Shown: piece by piece, positions 36,056 to 45,052 of the stretch
Layout: each line of letters starts with the position of its first letter
How positions within the stretch are numbered: the first letter of the stretch is position 1
Assembly: GCF_900103215.1 (NCBI RefSeq)
Contig: NZ_FNGV01000006.1
Coordinates: 186,001 to 250,000 of the forward strand
Direction of reading: 5' to 3'
From: Kriegella aquimaris
GTDB lineage: Bacteria > Bacteroidota > Bacteroidia > Flavobacteriales > Flavobacteriaceae
Length of the DNA stretch: 64,000 nucleotides
Made by a program: the position numbers and the translations under genes
The notes under the pieces: generated by a model
Told to the model about the DNA's origin: nothing
The model's database searches: none
What the model saw: only the letters and a program-made list of their open reading frames with translations

Positions 36056-36775
36056 TTAGTGTGGTGGCGGTGCCGAATTTCCTTCATTCATTGTCAAGCT
36101 TTTAAAGCCAAAGAAAACGGGCGCAGCGGTTGAGGGTACAGTGGACAGATTGGGTAAAACCGATGCTTCATTCCGTTGAACGGGGCCTTCGGTGTATCCT
36201 GTTTCTTGCCCGGGGTATTTGTCGAAATTATCGGATAAAAGTACTGCTTTTCGCTTGCCACCTTCTCCATCAGCAGTATAAAAAATATAATCGCGTTCCC
36301 CTTTTAAAGTGGTAGGGGAAATCATAACGGAATTTTGTTTGGGATGCACCACAGCTTTCCCATCGGGAAATTTATCCTTGTCTGGGTAATTTGAAAAATA
36401 AAAACGCAGTTGTGATATTTTTACATCTGCAGCCTCTGCTTCTTTCTCTATGTACGCTAAATATTGTTTTATGGTATCATAATCGTAATAGACATAGCGA
36501 GCGACATCGAATTTGGCAGCTTCATCGCCCTGCTCTTCCGTCTGATTGGCGTTCCTGCCTTTGTCTTCATAGGCTTGAATAAGGGGAACTCTATGCTTCC
36601 CATATGAATCGTACATTTCTTTTGCATGTTCTATGGTAACTATCTGCTTCGGTGGTTCTGCACTGGTTCTTGGATCTGCTACGACGGCATCATCCTCACA
36701 TTTAGAACTGGTAAGACTTAAGAAAAGAACTGAAAGCGATAATAATTTCAGTAACCCATTTTTTGCATTTTTCAT
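36056..36775 (-). CDS. Putative lipoprotein of unknown function
   Basis: This 239-residue protein has a type II signal (LKLLSLSVLFLSLTSSKC, Cys at about 26), then acidic residues EDDAV. The mature part contains EHAKEMYDSYGKHRVPLIQAYE, FDVARYVYYDYDTIKQYLAYIEKEA, QLRFYFSNYPDK and PKQNSVMISPTTL, a mixed alpha/beta fold. The phrase FYFSNYP followed by a strand is shared by a family of flavobacterial lipoproteins I cannot name. No enzyme motif is visible. It is upstream of the multi-pass membrane protein on the same strand. Confidence 0.72.
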   Translation of the reverse strand: MKNAKNGLLKLLSLSVLFLSLTSSKCEDDAVVADPRTSAEPPKQIVTIEHAKEMYDSYGKHRVPLIQAYEDKGRNANQTEEQGDEAAKFDVARYVYYDYDTIKQYLAYIEKEAEAADVKISQLRFYFSNYPDKDKFPDGKAVVHPKQNSVMISPTTLKGERDYIFYTADGEGGKRKAVLLSDNFDKYPGQETGYTEGPVQRNEASVLPNLSTVPSTAAPVFFGFKSLTMNEGNSAPPPH

Positions 36776-37040
36776 GTAATTGGTAAATTTAGTATTAGAA
36801 TGATTTTATTTGGTTGTTTGCCGCAAAAAGGGGGAATTGTATGCGTTTGCCTACAAATATATTTGAAATTGCCGATTTTTTAACATTTGAACGAAGAATT
36901 CAAGTTATAATCTTAACATTTCTGAATTTTGAAAATATGGGCGTTGTACTTTGGGTTCCTAATAATTTTAAATTGAATGTGAAATTCCTGTAATCAAAAA
37001 TGTGAATGTTCGATAAAAGGATGGCAAATTTCATGGATAA
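36776..37040. other. Intergenic stretch, no gene recognised
   Basis: About 265 A/T-rich bases between the rho terminator and the lipoprotein gene, which must contain that gene's promoter. No ORF or RNA hairpin of note is seen. Confidence 0.5.
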
Positions 37041-37074
37041 AAAAATCCCGATAACTTTTGAAGTTATCGGGATT
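37041..37074 (-). terminator. Intrinsic terminator of the rho gene
   Basis: AATCCCGATAACTT pairs perfectly with AAGTTATCGGGATT around a three-base loop; on the minus strand seven T follow. It lies 24 bases beyond the rho stop. Confidence 0.9.
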
Positions 37075-37097
37075 TCTAATGTATAAGTATGTGAATA

Positions 37098-38780
37098 CTA
37101 TTGGTTCATGGTCATCAAGAACTCTTCGTTGTTTTTAGTTTGCTTGATGCGTTGTTCTATAAATTCCATTGCTTCCACAGGGTTCATATCGGCAAGATAT
37201 TTTCGTAAGACCCACATGCGATGAATGGTGTTTTCATCCAACAGAAGATCATCACGACGTGTACTGGAAGAGGTAAGGTCGATGGCCGGGAATATTCTTC
37301 TATTGCTAATTTTACGATCGAGTTGTAGTTCCATGTTGCCGGTACCTTTGAATTCTTCAAAAATAACTTCGTCCATTTTAGAGCCCGTTTCGGTAAGTGC
37401 TGTTGCAATAATCGATAACGATCCGCCATTTTCAATGTTACGCGCAGCTCCAAAGAAACGTTTTGGTTTGTGTAGCGCATTGGCGTCAACACCACCACTC
37501 AATACTTTACCCGAAGCCGGTTGTACTGTGTTGTAGGCTCTTGCCAAACGCGTTATAGAATCTAAAAGAATAACTACATCGTGTCCGCATTCCACCAAAC
37601 GTTTTGCTTTTTCCAAAACAATATTGGCTACGCGCACATGTTCTGTTGCTTCTTTGTCGAATGTAGAGGCTACTACTTCGCCTTGAACATTACGTTGCAT
37701 GTCTGTAACTTCCTCAGGGCGTTCATCGATCAATAAAATAATCTGATAAACCTCTGGGTGGTTAGCGGCAATAGCGTTCGCTATGGCCTTTAAAAGCATA
37801 GTCTTACCCGTTTTGGGTTGCGATACGATCATACCACGTTGTCCTTTACCTATAGGAGAGAACAAATCGATAATTCGCGTAGAGATATTACTCTGACGAT
37901 CTGCTAGATTGAATTTTTCTTCAGGGAACAAAGGGGTCAAGTGTTCAAACGATACTCTGTCGCGAACTACTTGTGGATCGATTCCGTTTATTTTATTCAC
38001 CTTGATCAAAGGAAAATATTTTTCTCCTTCTTTTGGAGGGCGTACATTGCCCAGAACGGTATCCCCCGTTTTTAAGCCGAAAAGACGAATCTGAGATTGT
38101 GATACATAAATATCATCGGGAGAAGACAAGTAGTTGTAGTCTGACGAACGCAAGAAGCCGTAACCATCTTGCATAATGTCTAATACGCCTTCACTTTCAA
38201 TGATACTGTCGAACTCGAACTCGGGCTCTTTGTATCTGTTCTTTAAATCTTTATCAAAGTTGCTTGTACGCTTGTCTTGACCATTTTTTTGATGATGGCT
38301 AGCTTTTTTATTGCTTGGACCCTTGTGGGGCGTGGGCGCGCTTTGATGGTCCTTTTTCGGATGATTGGTATTTGTGCTCGCCCGAGGCTGAGGTTTTTTG
38401 TTTTCAGGCTCATTTTCCGGGGCCTTGTCTGTATTGTTGGGCGCTTCTCTTTTTGCTAAGCGCTCTCTTTTAGGTTTCGGTTCTCTTTTTTCAGCCGGCT
38501 CCCTCTTTTCAGAAGGTTCCCTTTTTGCTGCGGGCTCTCTTTTGATAGTGGGTTTCGCCTTTGCAGCTGGAGCTCTTCTTGGCTTTTCTTCGGTAGGTTT
38601 TTCCTCCGTTATTTCGGTAACCACTGCGGCGGCGGCCTTAGGATTCGAAGCTTGTAGGTCTAGAATTTGATATACTAGATCCAGTTTTTTTAAAGTCTTG
38701 AATTTTGGAACGTTAAGTCCCTTTGCAATTTCCTGAAGCTCAGGCAGCTTTTTTGCTTTTAAATCTGAAATCTCAAACAT
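37098..38780 (-). CDS. rho: Transcription termination factor Rho
   Basis: This 560-residue protein is the hexameric RNA-dependent ATPase that ends transcription. Residues about 1-45 are the Rho_N helical domain. About 60-185 form a Bacteroidota-style insert rich in Lys, Arg, Glu, Pro and Ala, with repeats such as [16 protein letters not shown]. The cold-shock-like RNA-binding domain (about 190-265) has [16 protein letters not shown]. The ATPase domain has SQPKTGKT (K326), Walker [17 protein letters not shown] and the Q/R-loops [15 protein letters not shown]. It stands alone with its own intrinsic terminator (37041-37074). Confidence 0.96.
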   Translation of the reverse strand: MFEISDLKAKKLPELQEIAKGLNVPKFKTLKKLDLVYQILDLQASNPKAAAAVVTEITEEKPTEEKPRRAPAAKAKPTIKREPAAKREPSEKREPAEKREPKPKRERLAKREAPNNTDKAPENEPENKKPQPRASTNTNHPKKDHQSAPTPHKGPSNKKASHHQKNGQDKRTSNFDKDLKNRYKEPEFEFDSIIESEGVLDIMQDGYGFLRSSDYNYLSSPDDIYVSQSQIRLFGLKTGDTVLGNVRPPKEGEKYFPLIKVNKINGIDPQVVRDRVSFEHLTPLFPEEKFNLADRQSNISTRIIDLFSPIGKGQRGMIVSQPKTGKTMLLKAIANAIAANHPEVYQIILLIDERPEEVTDMQRNVQGEVVASTFDKEATEHVRVANIVLEKAKRLVECGHDVVILLDSITRLARAYNTVQPASGKVLSGGVDANALHKPKRFFGAARNIENGGSLSIIATALTETGSKMDEVIFEEFKGTGNMELQLDRKISNRRIFPAIDLTSSSTRRDDLLLDENTIHRMWVLRKYLADMNPVEAMEFIEQRIKQTKNNEEFLMTMNQ

Positions 38781-38943
38781 TAAGTATGGTATAAATTATA
38801 CGTCTTTAGATAATAGTAAGAAGTGTATTGTTATCTGGGTATTACATGGGAAAGATTTCCCGTTTGGTAAGGGCTATAACTAATAACGGTACAATAATAC
38901 GAATTATTTTGATCAATTAGTCGATATTTTTTGAAAAGACATG

Positions 38944-38951
38944 TATTTTTG
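38944..38951 (+). promoter_or_regulatory. Probable -7 box for the DUF4293 gene
   Basis: TATTTTTG followed by C, 23 bases before the preferred ATG at 38974; it overlaps the codons of the longer possible start at 38941 and so argues against that start. Confidence 0.5.
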
Positions 38952-38973
38952 CATCTATAAAGGTAAAATTATA

Positions 38974-39384
38974 ATGATCCAGCGTATACAGACTATTTTC
39001 CTCTTCGTAGTTATCCTCTTGACCGGAGTGTTACCGTTCTGGGTGAATTTGTGGTCAGATGCGAATGGTAACGAAATTTATGCTGACAATGAAATCATGG
39101 TATCGGGACTATTTTACGTTTCTGCCGTATTGGCCATGATTGCCATTTTACTTTTTAAAAATCGAAAAAATCAATTTGTATTAAACAGATTGAATATGAT
39201 ATTGAATCTTTTTTTACTAGGATTTTTCGTTTATCGGTCGCTAAACTTATCCGGAGAGACCTCGGTCTCAGAGAAGGGTATTGGGATGTTGATTCCTGTA
39301 TTTTCTATCGTTTTTTTGGTCCTGGCCAACAGGGCTATCAAGAAGGATGAAGATCTCGTGAAATCTGTTGATCGTCTGCGTTAA
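38974..39384 (+). CDS. DUF4293 membrane protein
   Basis: This protein (136 residues from ATG 38974) begins MIQRIQTIFLFVVILL, the usual start of this Bacteroidota-specific family, and has four hydrophobic helices (about 7-23, 43-58, 70-85, 103-120). It ends with a conserved basic tail, NRAIKKDEDLVKSVDRLR. The function is unknown. An upstream in-frame ATG at 38941 would add 11 residues, but a -7-like box overlaps it. The neighbour rho, read in the opposite direction, commonly accompanies DUF4293 in Bacteroidota. Confidence 0.85.
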   Translation: MIQRIQTIFLFVVILLTGVLPFWVNLWSDANGNEIYADNEIMVSGLFYVSAVLAMIAILLFKNRKNQFVLNRLNMILNLFLLGFFVYRSLNLSGETSVSEKGIGMLIPVFSIVFLVLANRAIKKDEDLVKSVDRLR

Positions 39385-39415
39385 ACCTAACATCTTAGTA
39401 AGTATTAGTGCGTGT

Positions 39416-39443
39416 AAACCCCGATGGAAGCATCGGGGTTTTT
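39416..39443 (+). terminator. Terminator between DUF4293 and the esterase gene
   Basis: AAACCCCGATG pairs with CATCGGGGTTT around GAAG, with a T-run on the plus strand and A-run on the other; may serve both convergent genes. Confidence 0.85.
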
Positions 39444-39477
39444 AATTTTCAGAAAGTTACTTATTGCGAATAGACTT

Positions 39478-40929
39478 TTATTCCGCAGCTTTTGTAGCAT
39501 CGTTCCAATCGTCAGTTCTAAATGAAGATGCCGGTAATAGGTTGGTGTCAAAAAGCGTACCTACGACCCAGTTGCGCCATGCATATCTTACAGCGGCAGG
39601 GTTTGGTACTTTGACGCTCTTCACTAATACATCTTTACGGTCTATGATGGTTGCTTCGGCAGGGTAAAAGACTTTGTCTTCTCCTGCAATCTCGAAGCCT
39701 TGTAGCTCGTCGTGGGCGAAAAGACCCGTTTCAGCGTTGTCAAATTTTAAAAGAAGACCTCCTTCTTGGGCCTCCAAAGAAGCAAAGGTCGGCCCGGCAT
39801 AATCTATGGTCTTGAAACCGTATGTCTCATTCAGTGCATTGAAAAGCAAACGGTCGGCCACTTCTTTCTTTTTTGGAGGATGAATACAATAGTCATCGCC
39901 TATATCCATGGTGACGGCCATACCCGAATTCGGAATAAGGTCTAAACATTGTAATTGTGTCTCGCGAATAAATGCAGAGTTGTCAGATGTTGCGAACACT
40001 TCATTGTCACCATACATATAAGGTGCTATCTGTACATAATAGAACGGAAAATCGCCAATGCCCCATCGTGTTCGCCAATCTTTTACCATGGCTGGGAATA
40101 GGTTTTTGTAGTTTTCCGGTTCTCCCCGGTTTGATTCCCCTTGATACCACAATGCGCCTTTTATGGTGTATGGAATCAACGGATGGATCATCGAATTGTA
40201 TAGTGCCGTAGGGATATGATTGGTGCCTTTTGTGATGTCAACGCCATCAAGGTCCACTTTTTGATAATTTTCCATGGCTTCTTTACTTAGCCAGGCCTGT
40301 ACACTGCTTCCTCCCCATGAGGTGTGAATCATGCCCACCGGAACGTCTAAAATTTCTTGTAATCGTTGTCCATAAAAATAAGCTATAGCACTAAAATCTT
40401 TGACTGTCTCAGGACTTGCCGCTTGCCATCCGGTAAATTTTTCTATATCTTTTAAGGGGGTTTTAGAACCGATACGATCTACTGTAAATAGACGTAAATT
40501 CGGATTTTTAGATGAGGAAATTGCTTCTAGCGCTCCAAAAGTAGGTTGGCCGGTATAGCCGTTCAGCGGTTGTTGCATATTTGATTGTCCTGAACAAAGC
40601 CAGACCTCTCCAAAAAGAATGTTTTCCAGTAAAATATTCGAACCATCCCCTGTTATTTTTATCGTTTGAGCGTTTTTGTCGTTGGTGGTCTTTATCTCGG
40701 TTTTCCAATTCCCCGCCTTATCGGTCTTTATCTGTAAAGGGGTGTCGAGCCATGACGCACTGATGGTTATTTTCTCACCCGCATCGGCCCACCCCCAAAG
40801 TGTTACGGTCGTATTGCGTTGCAAAACCATATCGGAGGAAACAATGGCGGGCAATTTTACTTCCGCTCGGCCCGGAGTGGTAAGTAATAGGCATAAAAGC
40901 ATTGCAAAATAAAATGGTGTTTTTTTCAT
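39478..40929 (-). CDS. Sialate O-acetylesterase family protein
   Basis: This 483-residue protein has a signal peptide (cleavage near GRAEV) and the SIAE/SGNH architecture. VKLPAIVSSDMVLQRN and LWGWADAGEKITI start an N-terminal beta-sandwich. Then FGEVWLCSGQSNMQQPL carries the nucleophile (S116 in GQSN), AYFYGQRL and MIHTSWGGSSVQAWLS follow, WYQGESN is the oxyanion block, and DIGDDYCIHPPKKKEVADRL supplies the His/Asp. Family members remove acetyl groups from sialic acids or plant xylans; the substrate here is not readable. Periplasmic or secreted. Monocistronic, 89 bases from the convergent-free upstream phosphoesterase gene on the same strand. Confidence 0.9.
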   Translation of the reverse strand: MKKTPFYFAMLLCLLLTTPGRAEVKLPAIVSSDMVLQRNTTVTLWGWADAGEKITISASWLDTPLQIKTDKAGNWKTEIKTTNDKNAQTIKITGDGSNILLENILFGEVWLCSGQSNMQQPLNGYTGQPTFGALEAISSSKNPNLRLFTVDRIGSKTPLKDIEKFTGWQAASPETVKDFSAIAYFYGQRLQEILDVPVGMIHTSWGGSSVQAWLSKEAMENYQKVDLDGVDITKGTNHIPTALYNSMIHPLIPYTIKGALWYQGESNRGEPENYKNLFPAMVKDWRTRWGIGDFPFYYVQIAPYMYGDNEVFATSDNSAFIRETQLQCLDLIPNSGMAVTMDIGDDYCIHPPKKKEVADRLLFNALNETYGFKTIDYAGPTFASLEAQEGGLLLKFDNAETGLFAHDELQGFEIAGEDKVFYPAEATIIDRKDVLVKSVKVPNPAAVRYAWRNWVVGTLFDTNLLPASSFRTDDWNDATKAAE

Positions 40930-41018
40930 TCTTTAAGGTTTTAATTGGAGCGTTGTGCTTCCTTTAAATTTAAGTGTTTCGTAGTATTTCTTAATTTATT
41001 CCCTAAAAATAAACAATC

Positions 41019-41513
41019 TTATCGCTTTCCCAATTCAATGACTTCCAAATCTTTAATATCGGCACCATTGATGACAAATCGCAACATGGTGCGTACTTGG
41101 TGAAAACCGTGTTTGCCGCACGCTCCGGGGTTCATATGCAAGACTCCAAGTTTTTTGTCCCACATGACTTTTAAAATATGGGAATGGCCACTTATAAATA
41201 GCTTTGGGGGGTTCTCAAGTATTTCTGCTCGTGTTCTGGCATTGTATTTAGGAGGGTAACCACCGATGTGTGTCATGTAAACGGCCACTTTTTCACATAA
41301 GAATCGGGCATTCAACGGAAATTCTTTTTGAATTATATGGTCATCGATATTGCCATGTACGCCTCTAACCGGTTTGATTTTCGCCAGGGTATCGGTTACC
41401 GCAAGATTTCCGATGTCGCCGGCATGCCATATTTCATCGGCCTGTTTGGCATATTTTAGAATAGCATCATCGATATGGCTATGGGTATCGGAAAGCAGTA
41501 GAATTTTTGTCAT
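41019..41513 (-). CDS. YfcE-type metallophosphoesterase
   Basis: This 164-residue protein has the calcineurin-like metal motifs: LLSDTHSHID (D-x-H), WHAGDIGN (GD), VRGVHGNIDD (GNxD), MTHIGGYP and ISGHSHIL (GHxH). The compact form fits the YfcE/MJ0936 phosphodiesterase family that hydrolyses small phosphodiesters. The physiological substrate is unknown. It is divergent from truA and lies upstream of the esterase gene on the same strand. Confidence 0.92.
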   Translation of the reverse strand: MTKILLLSDTHSHIDDAILKYAKQADEIWHAGDIGNLAVTDTLAKIKPVRGVHGNIDDHIIQKEFPLNARFLCEKVAVYMTHIGGYPPKYNARTRAEILENPPKLFISGHSHILKVMWDKKLGVLHMNPGACGKHGFHQVRTMLRFVINGADIKDLEVIELGKR

Positions 41514-41558
41514 ATATTAGAATTCATCGTCGGCCGCTCGGAGTTTATGGGAAGTATC

Positions 41559-41590
41559 TTGGTACTCCTAACTCCTAACTATTATCTTTG
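41559..41590 (+). promoter_or_regulatory. truA promoter
   Basis: TTG (41559-41561), a 21-base spacer and TATCTTTG (41583-41590), followed by C; the -7 box is 24 bases before the TTG start of truA, so the leader is very short. Confidence 0.7.
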
Positions 41591-41614
41591 CACGCACAAA
41601 GCTAAAGAATCACG

Positions 41615-42373
41615 TTGAGATATTTTATAGAGTTTTCATACGTCGGGAAACAATACCACGGCTGGCAGAACCAACCCAATGCCATAAGTGTGCAACAAGT
41701 TTTGGAAGACGCGCTTTCAAAGCTTCTTCGGCAAACTATTGCGCTAGTTGGCGCAGGGCGCACCGATGCGGGGGTTCATGCAAAGCAAATGTTCGCGCAC
41801 TTCGATTATGATTCGGTCGATGACACGAATGGTCTCGTATACCGATTGAATGCTTTTCTGCCAGATGACATTGCCGTACACTCTATATTTGAAGTCGAAG
41901 CTGGTTCCCATGCCCGTTTTGATGCCATTGAACGTGCCTATGAGTATTGGGTCTTACAAAAGAAAAATCCGTTTTATGCAGAAGCAGCGCATTATGTAAA
42001 GCATCCGCTAGATGTGAAAAAAATGAACGAAGCGGCTGCGCAACTTTTGGAATATGAAGATTTTGAATGTTTTTCAAAATCGAACACTGATGTTAATACC
42101 TATTTGTGTGCTATAAAAAGGGCGGAATGGGTCGACCAGAAGGGGGTTTTGGTGTTTACCATTGTAGCGGATCGCTTTTTAAGAAATATGGTCAGGGCCA
42201 TTGTGGGCACGCTACTGGATGTGGGCACAGGGAAGAATAGTATTGAAGATGTTAAGGCCATCATAAAAAGCGGTGACCGAAGAAATGCAGGACCTTCAGT
42301 CCCTGCAAAAGGGTTATATTTGACGAAAGTTTTGTATCCAGAAACCATTTTAAATAGTACCAAAATTAATTAA
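41615..42373 (+). CDS. truA: tRNA pseudouridine(38-40) synthase
   Basis: This 252-residue enzyme makes pseudouridine in the tRNA anticodon arm. It has RYFIEFSYVGKQYHGWQNQP at the start, the catalytic motif GAGRTDAGVHAKQ (Asp in RTDAG), the ARFDAIERAYEYW strand and RFLRNMVRAIVGTLLDVGTG near the C-terminus. The only start that keeps the first beta-strand is TTG at 41615; no ATG or GTG in frame exists before the conserved part. The promoter at 41559-41590 fits that start. Confidence 0.93.
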   Translation: MRYFIEFSYVGKQYHGWQNQPNAISVQQVLEDALSKLLRQTIALVGAGRTDAGVHAKQMFAHFDYDSVDDTNGLVYRLNAFLPDDIAVHSIFEVEAGSHARFDAIERAYEYWVLQKKNPFYAEAAHYVKHPLDVKKMNEAAAQLLEYEDFECFSKSNTDVNTYLCAIKRAEWVDQKGVLVFTIVADRFLRNMVRAIVGTLLDVGTGKNSIEDVKAIIKSGDRRNAGPSVPAKGLYLTKVLYPETILNSTKIN

Positions 42374-42445
42374 CTCTAGCCTTCTAAATCACGATATAAA
42401 ATTTAGATTTGGTCGAAAGTTGGTCGATTTTAATAATAAATAAGT

Positions 42446-44212
42446 ATGAGCACAGACACGGGGAAAGCTTTTGATACTCGACTCTTCAAACGGGTAATGG
42501 CGCATACCCGGCCTTACAAGTTTACTTTTATTTTAGTGGCCGTAGCGGCCATTGTTTCATCAGGTTTTGCAGTAATGAGTCCTTATATTTTGCAGAATAT
42601 AGTTGATGATGCGATCATCAAATCCGATTCCGAAAAATTACTGTCACTTACCTTGCTTATGTTGGTCGTGTTATTAGGGCAGGTCATAAGCCAATTGTTG
42701 TTCAATTACTACGCGAATTGGCTCGGGGAATCTGTAATCAAAGACGTTCGTATCGACCTTTTTAAGCACATGCTTGGGTTTCGTATGAAGTATTTTGATA
42801 ATTCTTCCTTAGGGGTTTTGGTTACACGGGCGGTAGCTGATATGCAGCGTATCGGGGAAATTTTCAGCCAAGGCTTTTTTGTCATTTTTGCCGATCTATT
42901 AAAAATGCTTGCTGCTGCCGCAATGATGTTGTACATGAATTGGAAGTTATCGCTTATCGTTTTCGCCATACTTCCGGTTATCTTGTATGCTACCCGTTTG
43001 TTTCAGCAAGCGATGAAAGTAGCCTTTATAGAAGTACGTGCCCAAGTCTCTAATTTAAACTCTTTTGTTCAAGAGCGTATTACGGGTATGAAAATCGTGC
43101 AGTTGTTTACGCGGGAAAAAATTGAGGCCGAAAAATTTCGTGAAATCAATGAAAAGCATCAAAATGCCTGGCTTAAAACGGTATGGTACAATTCCATTTT
43201 CTTTCCTATAGCAGAAATTGTTTCCTCGGTTGCAGTTGGTTTGGTGGTTTGGTACGGTGGTCTTCAAAACGTGACGAATATTGGTGATAACATTGCAGGA
43301 ACGATATTCGCATTTATTTTATTTATTGAGATTCTATTTCGACCGCTCCGTCAAATCGCCGATAAATTCAATACGTTGCAAATGGGTATGGTGGCCGCAA
43401 ATCGGGTTTTTAAGATATTGGATACCGAAAGCAATATTGAAGATTTGGGTACAGAAGTGAAGGATACAGTTAAAGGAGATATTAAATTTTCGGATGTACA
43501 TTTTGGGTATTTGGAAGATGAAGAAGTGCTACACGGAATTTCCTTTGAAGTGAAAGCCGGAGAAACCGTGGCCATTGTTGGAGCTACCGGTGCCGGAAAA
43601 TCTACCATTATTAATCTGCTCAACCGGTTTTATGAAATCAATTCCGGAAGCATTTCCGTCGATGGAATTGATATCAAAGATTACAAATTGGCTTCCTTAA
43701 GAGGGCATATCGCCGTAGTTTTGCAAGATGTTTTCCTTTTTGCCGATACCATAGCCAACAATATTTCATTAAAAGATCCTTCCGTAAGTGTTGATGATAT
43801 TGAGCGGGCGGCCAAAGAGATCGGGGTGCATGAATTTATAAGCAGTTTACCGGGCGGGTATCAATACAATGTTAAAGAGCGGGGCACTATGCTTTCAAGT
43901 GGTCAACGCCAGCTTATAGCATTTTTACGGGCGTATGCCAGCAATCCGAGTATTTTGGTATTGGATGAAGCAACATCTTCGGTCGACACCTATTCTGAAC
44001 AACTGATACAGCGGGCTACCGATAAAATTACTGAAGGTAGAACCAGTATCGTTATAGCGCACCGTTTGGCAACAGTTAAGAAAGCGGACAAAATTTTGGT
44101 TATGGATGCCGGTAAGATTGTCGAAACGGGTACCCACAAACAACTTTTGAAACAGGATGGTTATTACAGCGGACTTTATGAGGCCCAGTTTATGGCCGAA
44201 GAGGTGGCCTAA
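42446..44212 (+). CDS. ABC exporter, fused permease-ATPase (MsbA-like)
   Basis: The 588-residue half-transporter has six transmembrane helices (about 25-320) and an ATPase domain (about 345-580) with Walker A GATGAGKST at 379-387, Q-loop in VVLQDVFLF, signature LSSGQRQLI, Walker B ILVLDEATSSVD and switch His in IAHRLATV. This is the type-IV exporter (MsbA/multidrug, subfamily B) fold and works as a homodimer. The substrate, lipid, drug or peptide, cannot be told. Its last base abuts the stop of the convergent cdaA gene, leaving no room for a terminator between them. Confidence 0.93.
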   Translation: MSTDTGKAFDTRLFKRVMAHTRPYKFTFILVAVAAIVSSGFAVMSPYILQNIVDDAIIKSDSEKLLSLTLLMLVVLLGQVISQLLFNYYANWLGESVIKDVRIDLFKHMLGFRMKYFDNSSLGVLVTRAVADMQRIGEIFSQGFFVIFADLLKMLAAAAMMLYMNWKLSLIVFAILPVILYATRLFQQAMKVAFIEVRAQVSNLNSFVQERITGMKIVQLFTREKIEAEKFREINEKHQNAWLKTVWYNSIFFPIAEIVSSVAVGLVVWYGGLQNVTNIGDNIAGTIFAFILFIEILFRPLRQIADKFNTLQMGMVAANRVFKILDTESNIEDLGTEVKDTVKGDIKFSDVHFGYLEDEEVLHGISFEVKAGETVAIVGATGAGKSTIINLLNRFYEINSGSISVDGIDIKDYKLASLRGHIAVVLQDVFLFADTIANNISLKDPSVSVDDIERAAKEIGVHEFISSLPGGYQYNVKERGTMLSSGQRQLIAFLRAYASNPSILVLDEATSSVDTYSEQLIQRATDKITEGRTSIVIAHRLATVKKADKILVMDAGKIVETGTHKQLLKQDGYYSGLYEAQFMAEEVA

Positions 44213-44998
44213 TTAAATCAAATCCTCCTCCAACATGGTTTTGAGTTCCTCTAAATCTTTGAAATGGGCAAAACCTCCATTCTTTATATAAGATATGCCC
44301 CCTGTTTCTTCGCTTACCACTAACGATAATGCATCTGTCTTTTCTGAAATACCTAGTGCCGCGCGATGTCGCAATCCATATTTTAAAGGAATCTTACGTT
44401 CGTTGGAGACGGGAAGGATAACCCTTGTTGCAACGATGTAATTATTTACGATTACCGCTGCACCATCATGTAGCGTACTGTTTTTATAGAATATACTTTC
44501 TATAATGGGCTGGTTGATTTCAATGTTCATTTTATCCCCAGTAGATTTTATAAAATCCAAAGAATTATTACGCTCGATAACCAAAATGGCACCCGTTTTG
44601 GTCTCACTCAGTTTTTGGCATGCATTTACAATTTCATCAATATTTGTAGAGGTCGTCAATCCTTCTTGCCGTAAAAATTTAAAGTGTTTGAGAAAATTGC
44701 GCTTGTTGGCGAAATTGGTAGACCCGATCATCAATAAAAACTTCCGGATCTCTTGTTGAAATACAATAATCAATGCAATAAGGCCCACTTGCATAAATGC
44801 CCCGACCATACTGCTGATCATTTCCATACCCAAGAGTTCGGTGAGTTTCCAAAAGCCCCAAACGATAACAATGCCCAAAAAGATATTGATCGCAACGGAG
44901 CCGCGGACCAATTTATAGATGTAGTAGAGAAGTACTGCGACTAAAATGATGTCGAGGACATCGGTAATCTCGAAGTCGATAAAATTCAAAAAATCCAA
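44213..44998 (-). CDS. cdaA: Diadenylate cyclase CdaA
   Basis: This 261-residue membrane enzyme makes c-di-AMP from two ATP. Three hydrophobic helices (about 15-32, 38-55, 66-82) are followed by the DAC domain (about 105-240) with LHDGAAVIV (D178 in DGA) and the RHRAALGISE block. In Bacteroidota CdaA normally begins MDFLNF, which is what this frame encodes from a TTG at 44998; no other start precedes helix 1. It follows folP on the same strand by 54 bases, a pairing frequent in the phylum. Confidence 0.94.
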   Translation of the reverse strand: MDFLNFIDFEITDVLDIILVAVLLYYIYKLVRGSVAINIFLGIVIVWGFWKLTELLGMEMISSMVGAFMQVGLIALIIVFQQEIRKFLLMIGSTNFANKRNFLKHFKFLRQEGLTTSTNIDEIVNACQKLSETKTGAILVIERNNSLDFIKSTGDKMNIEINQPIIESIFYKNSTLHDGAAVIVNNYIVATRVILPVSNERKIPLKYGLRHRAALGISEKTDALSLVVSEETGGISYIKNGGFAHFKDLEELKTMLEEDLI

Positions 44999-45052
44999 TT
45001 AGTACCGTTTTTGTAAAATTATGAAAAATAGATGAACAAAAATTCAAACCTT

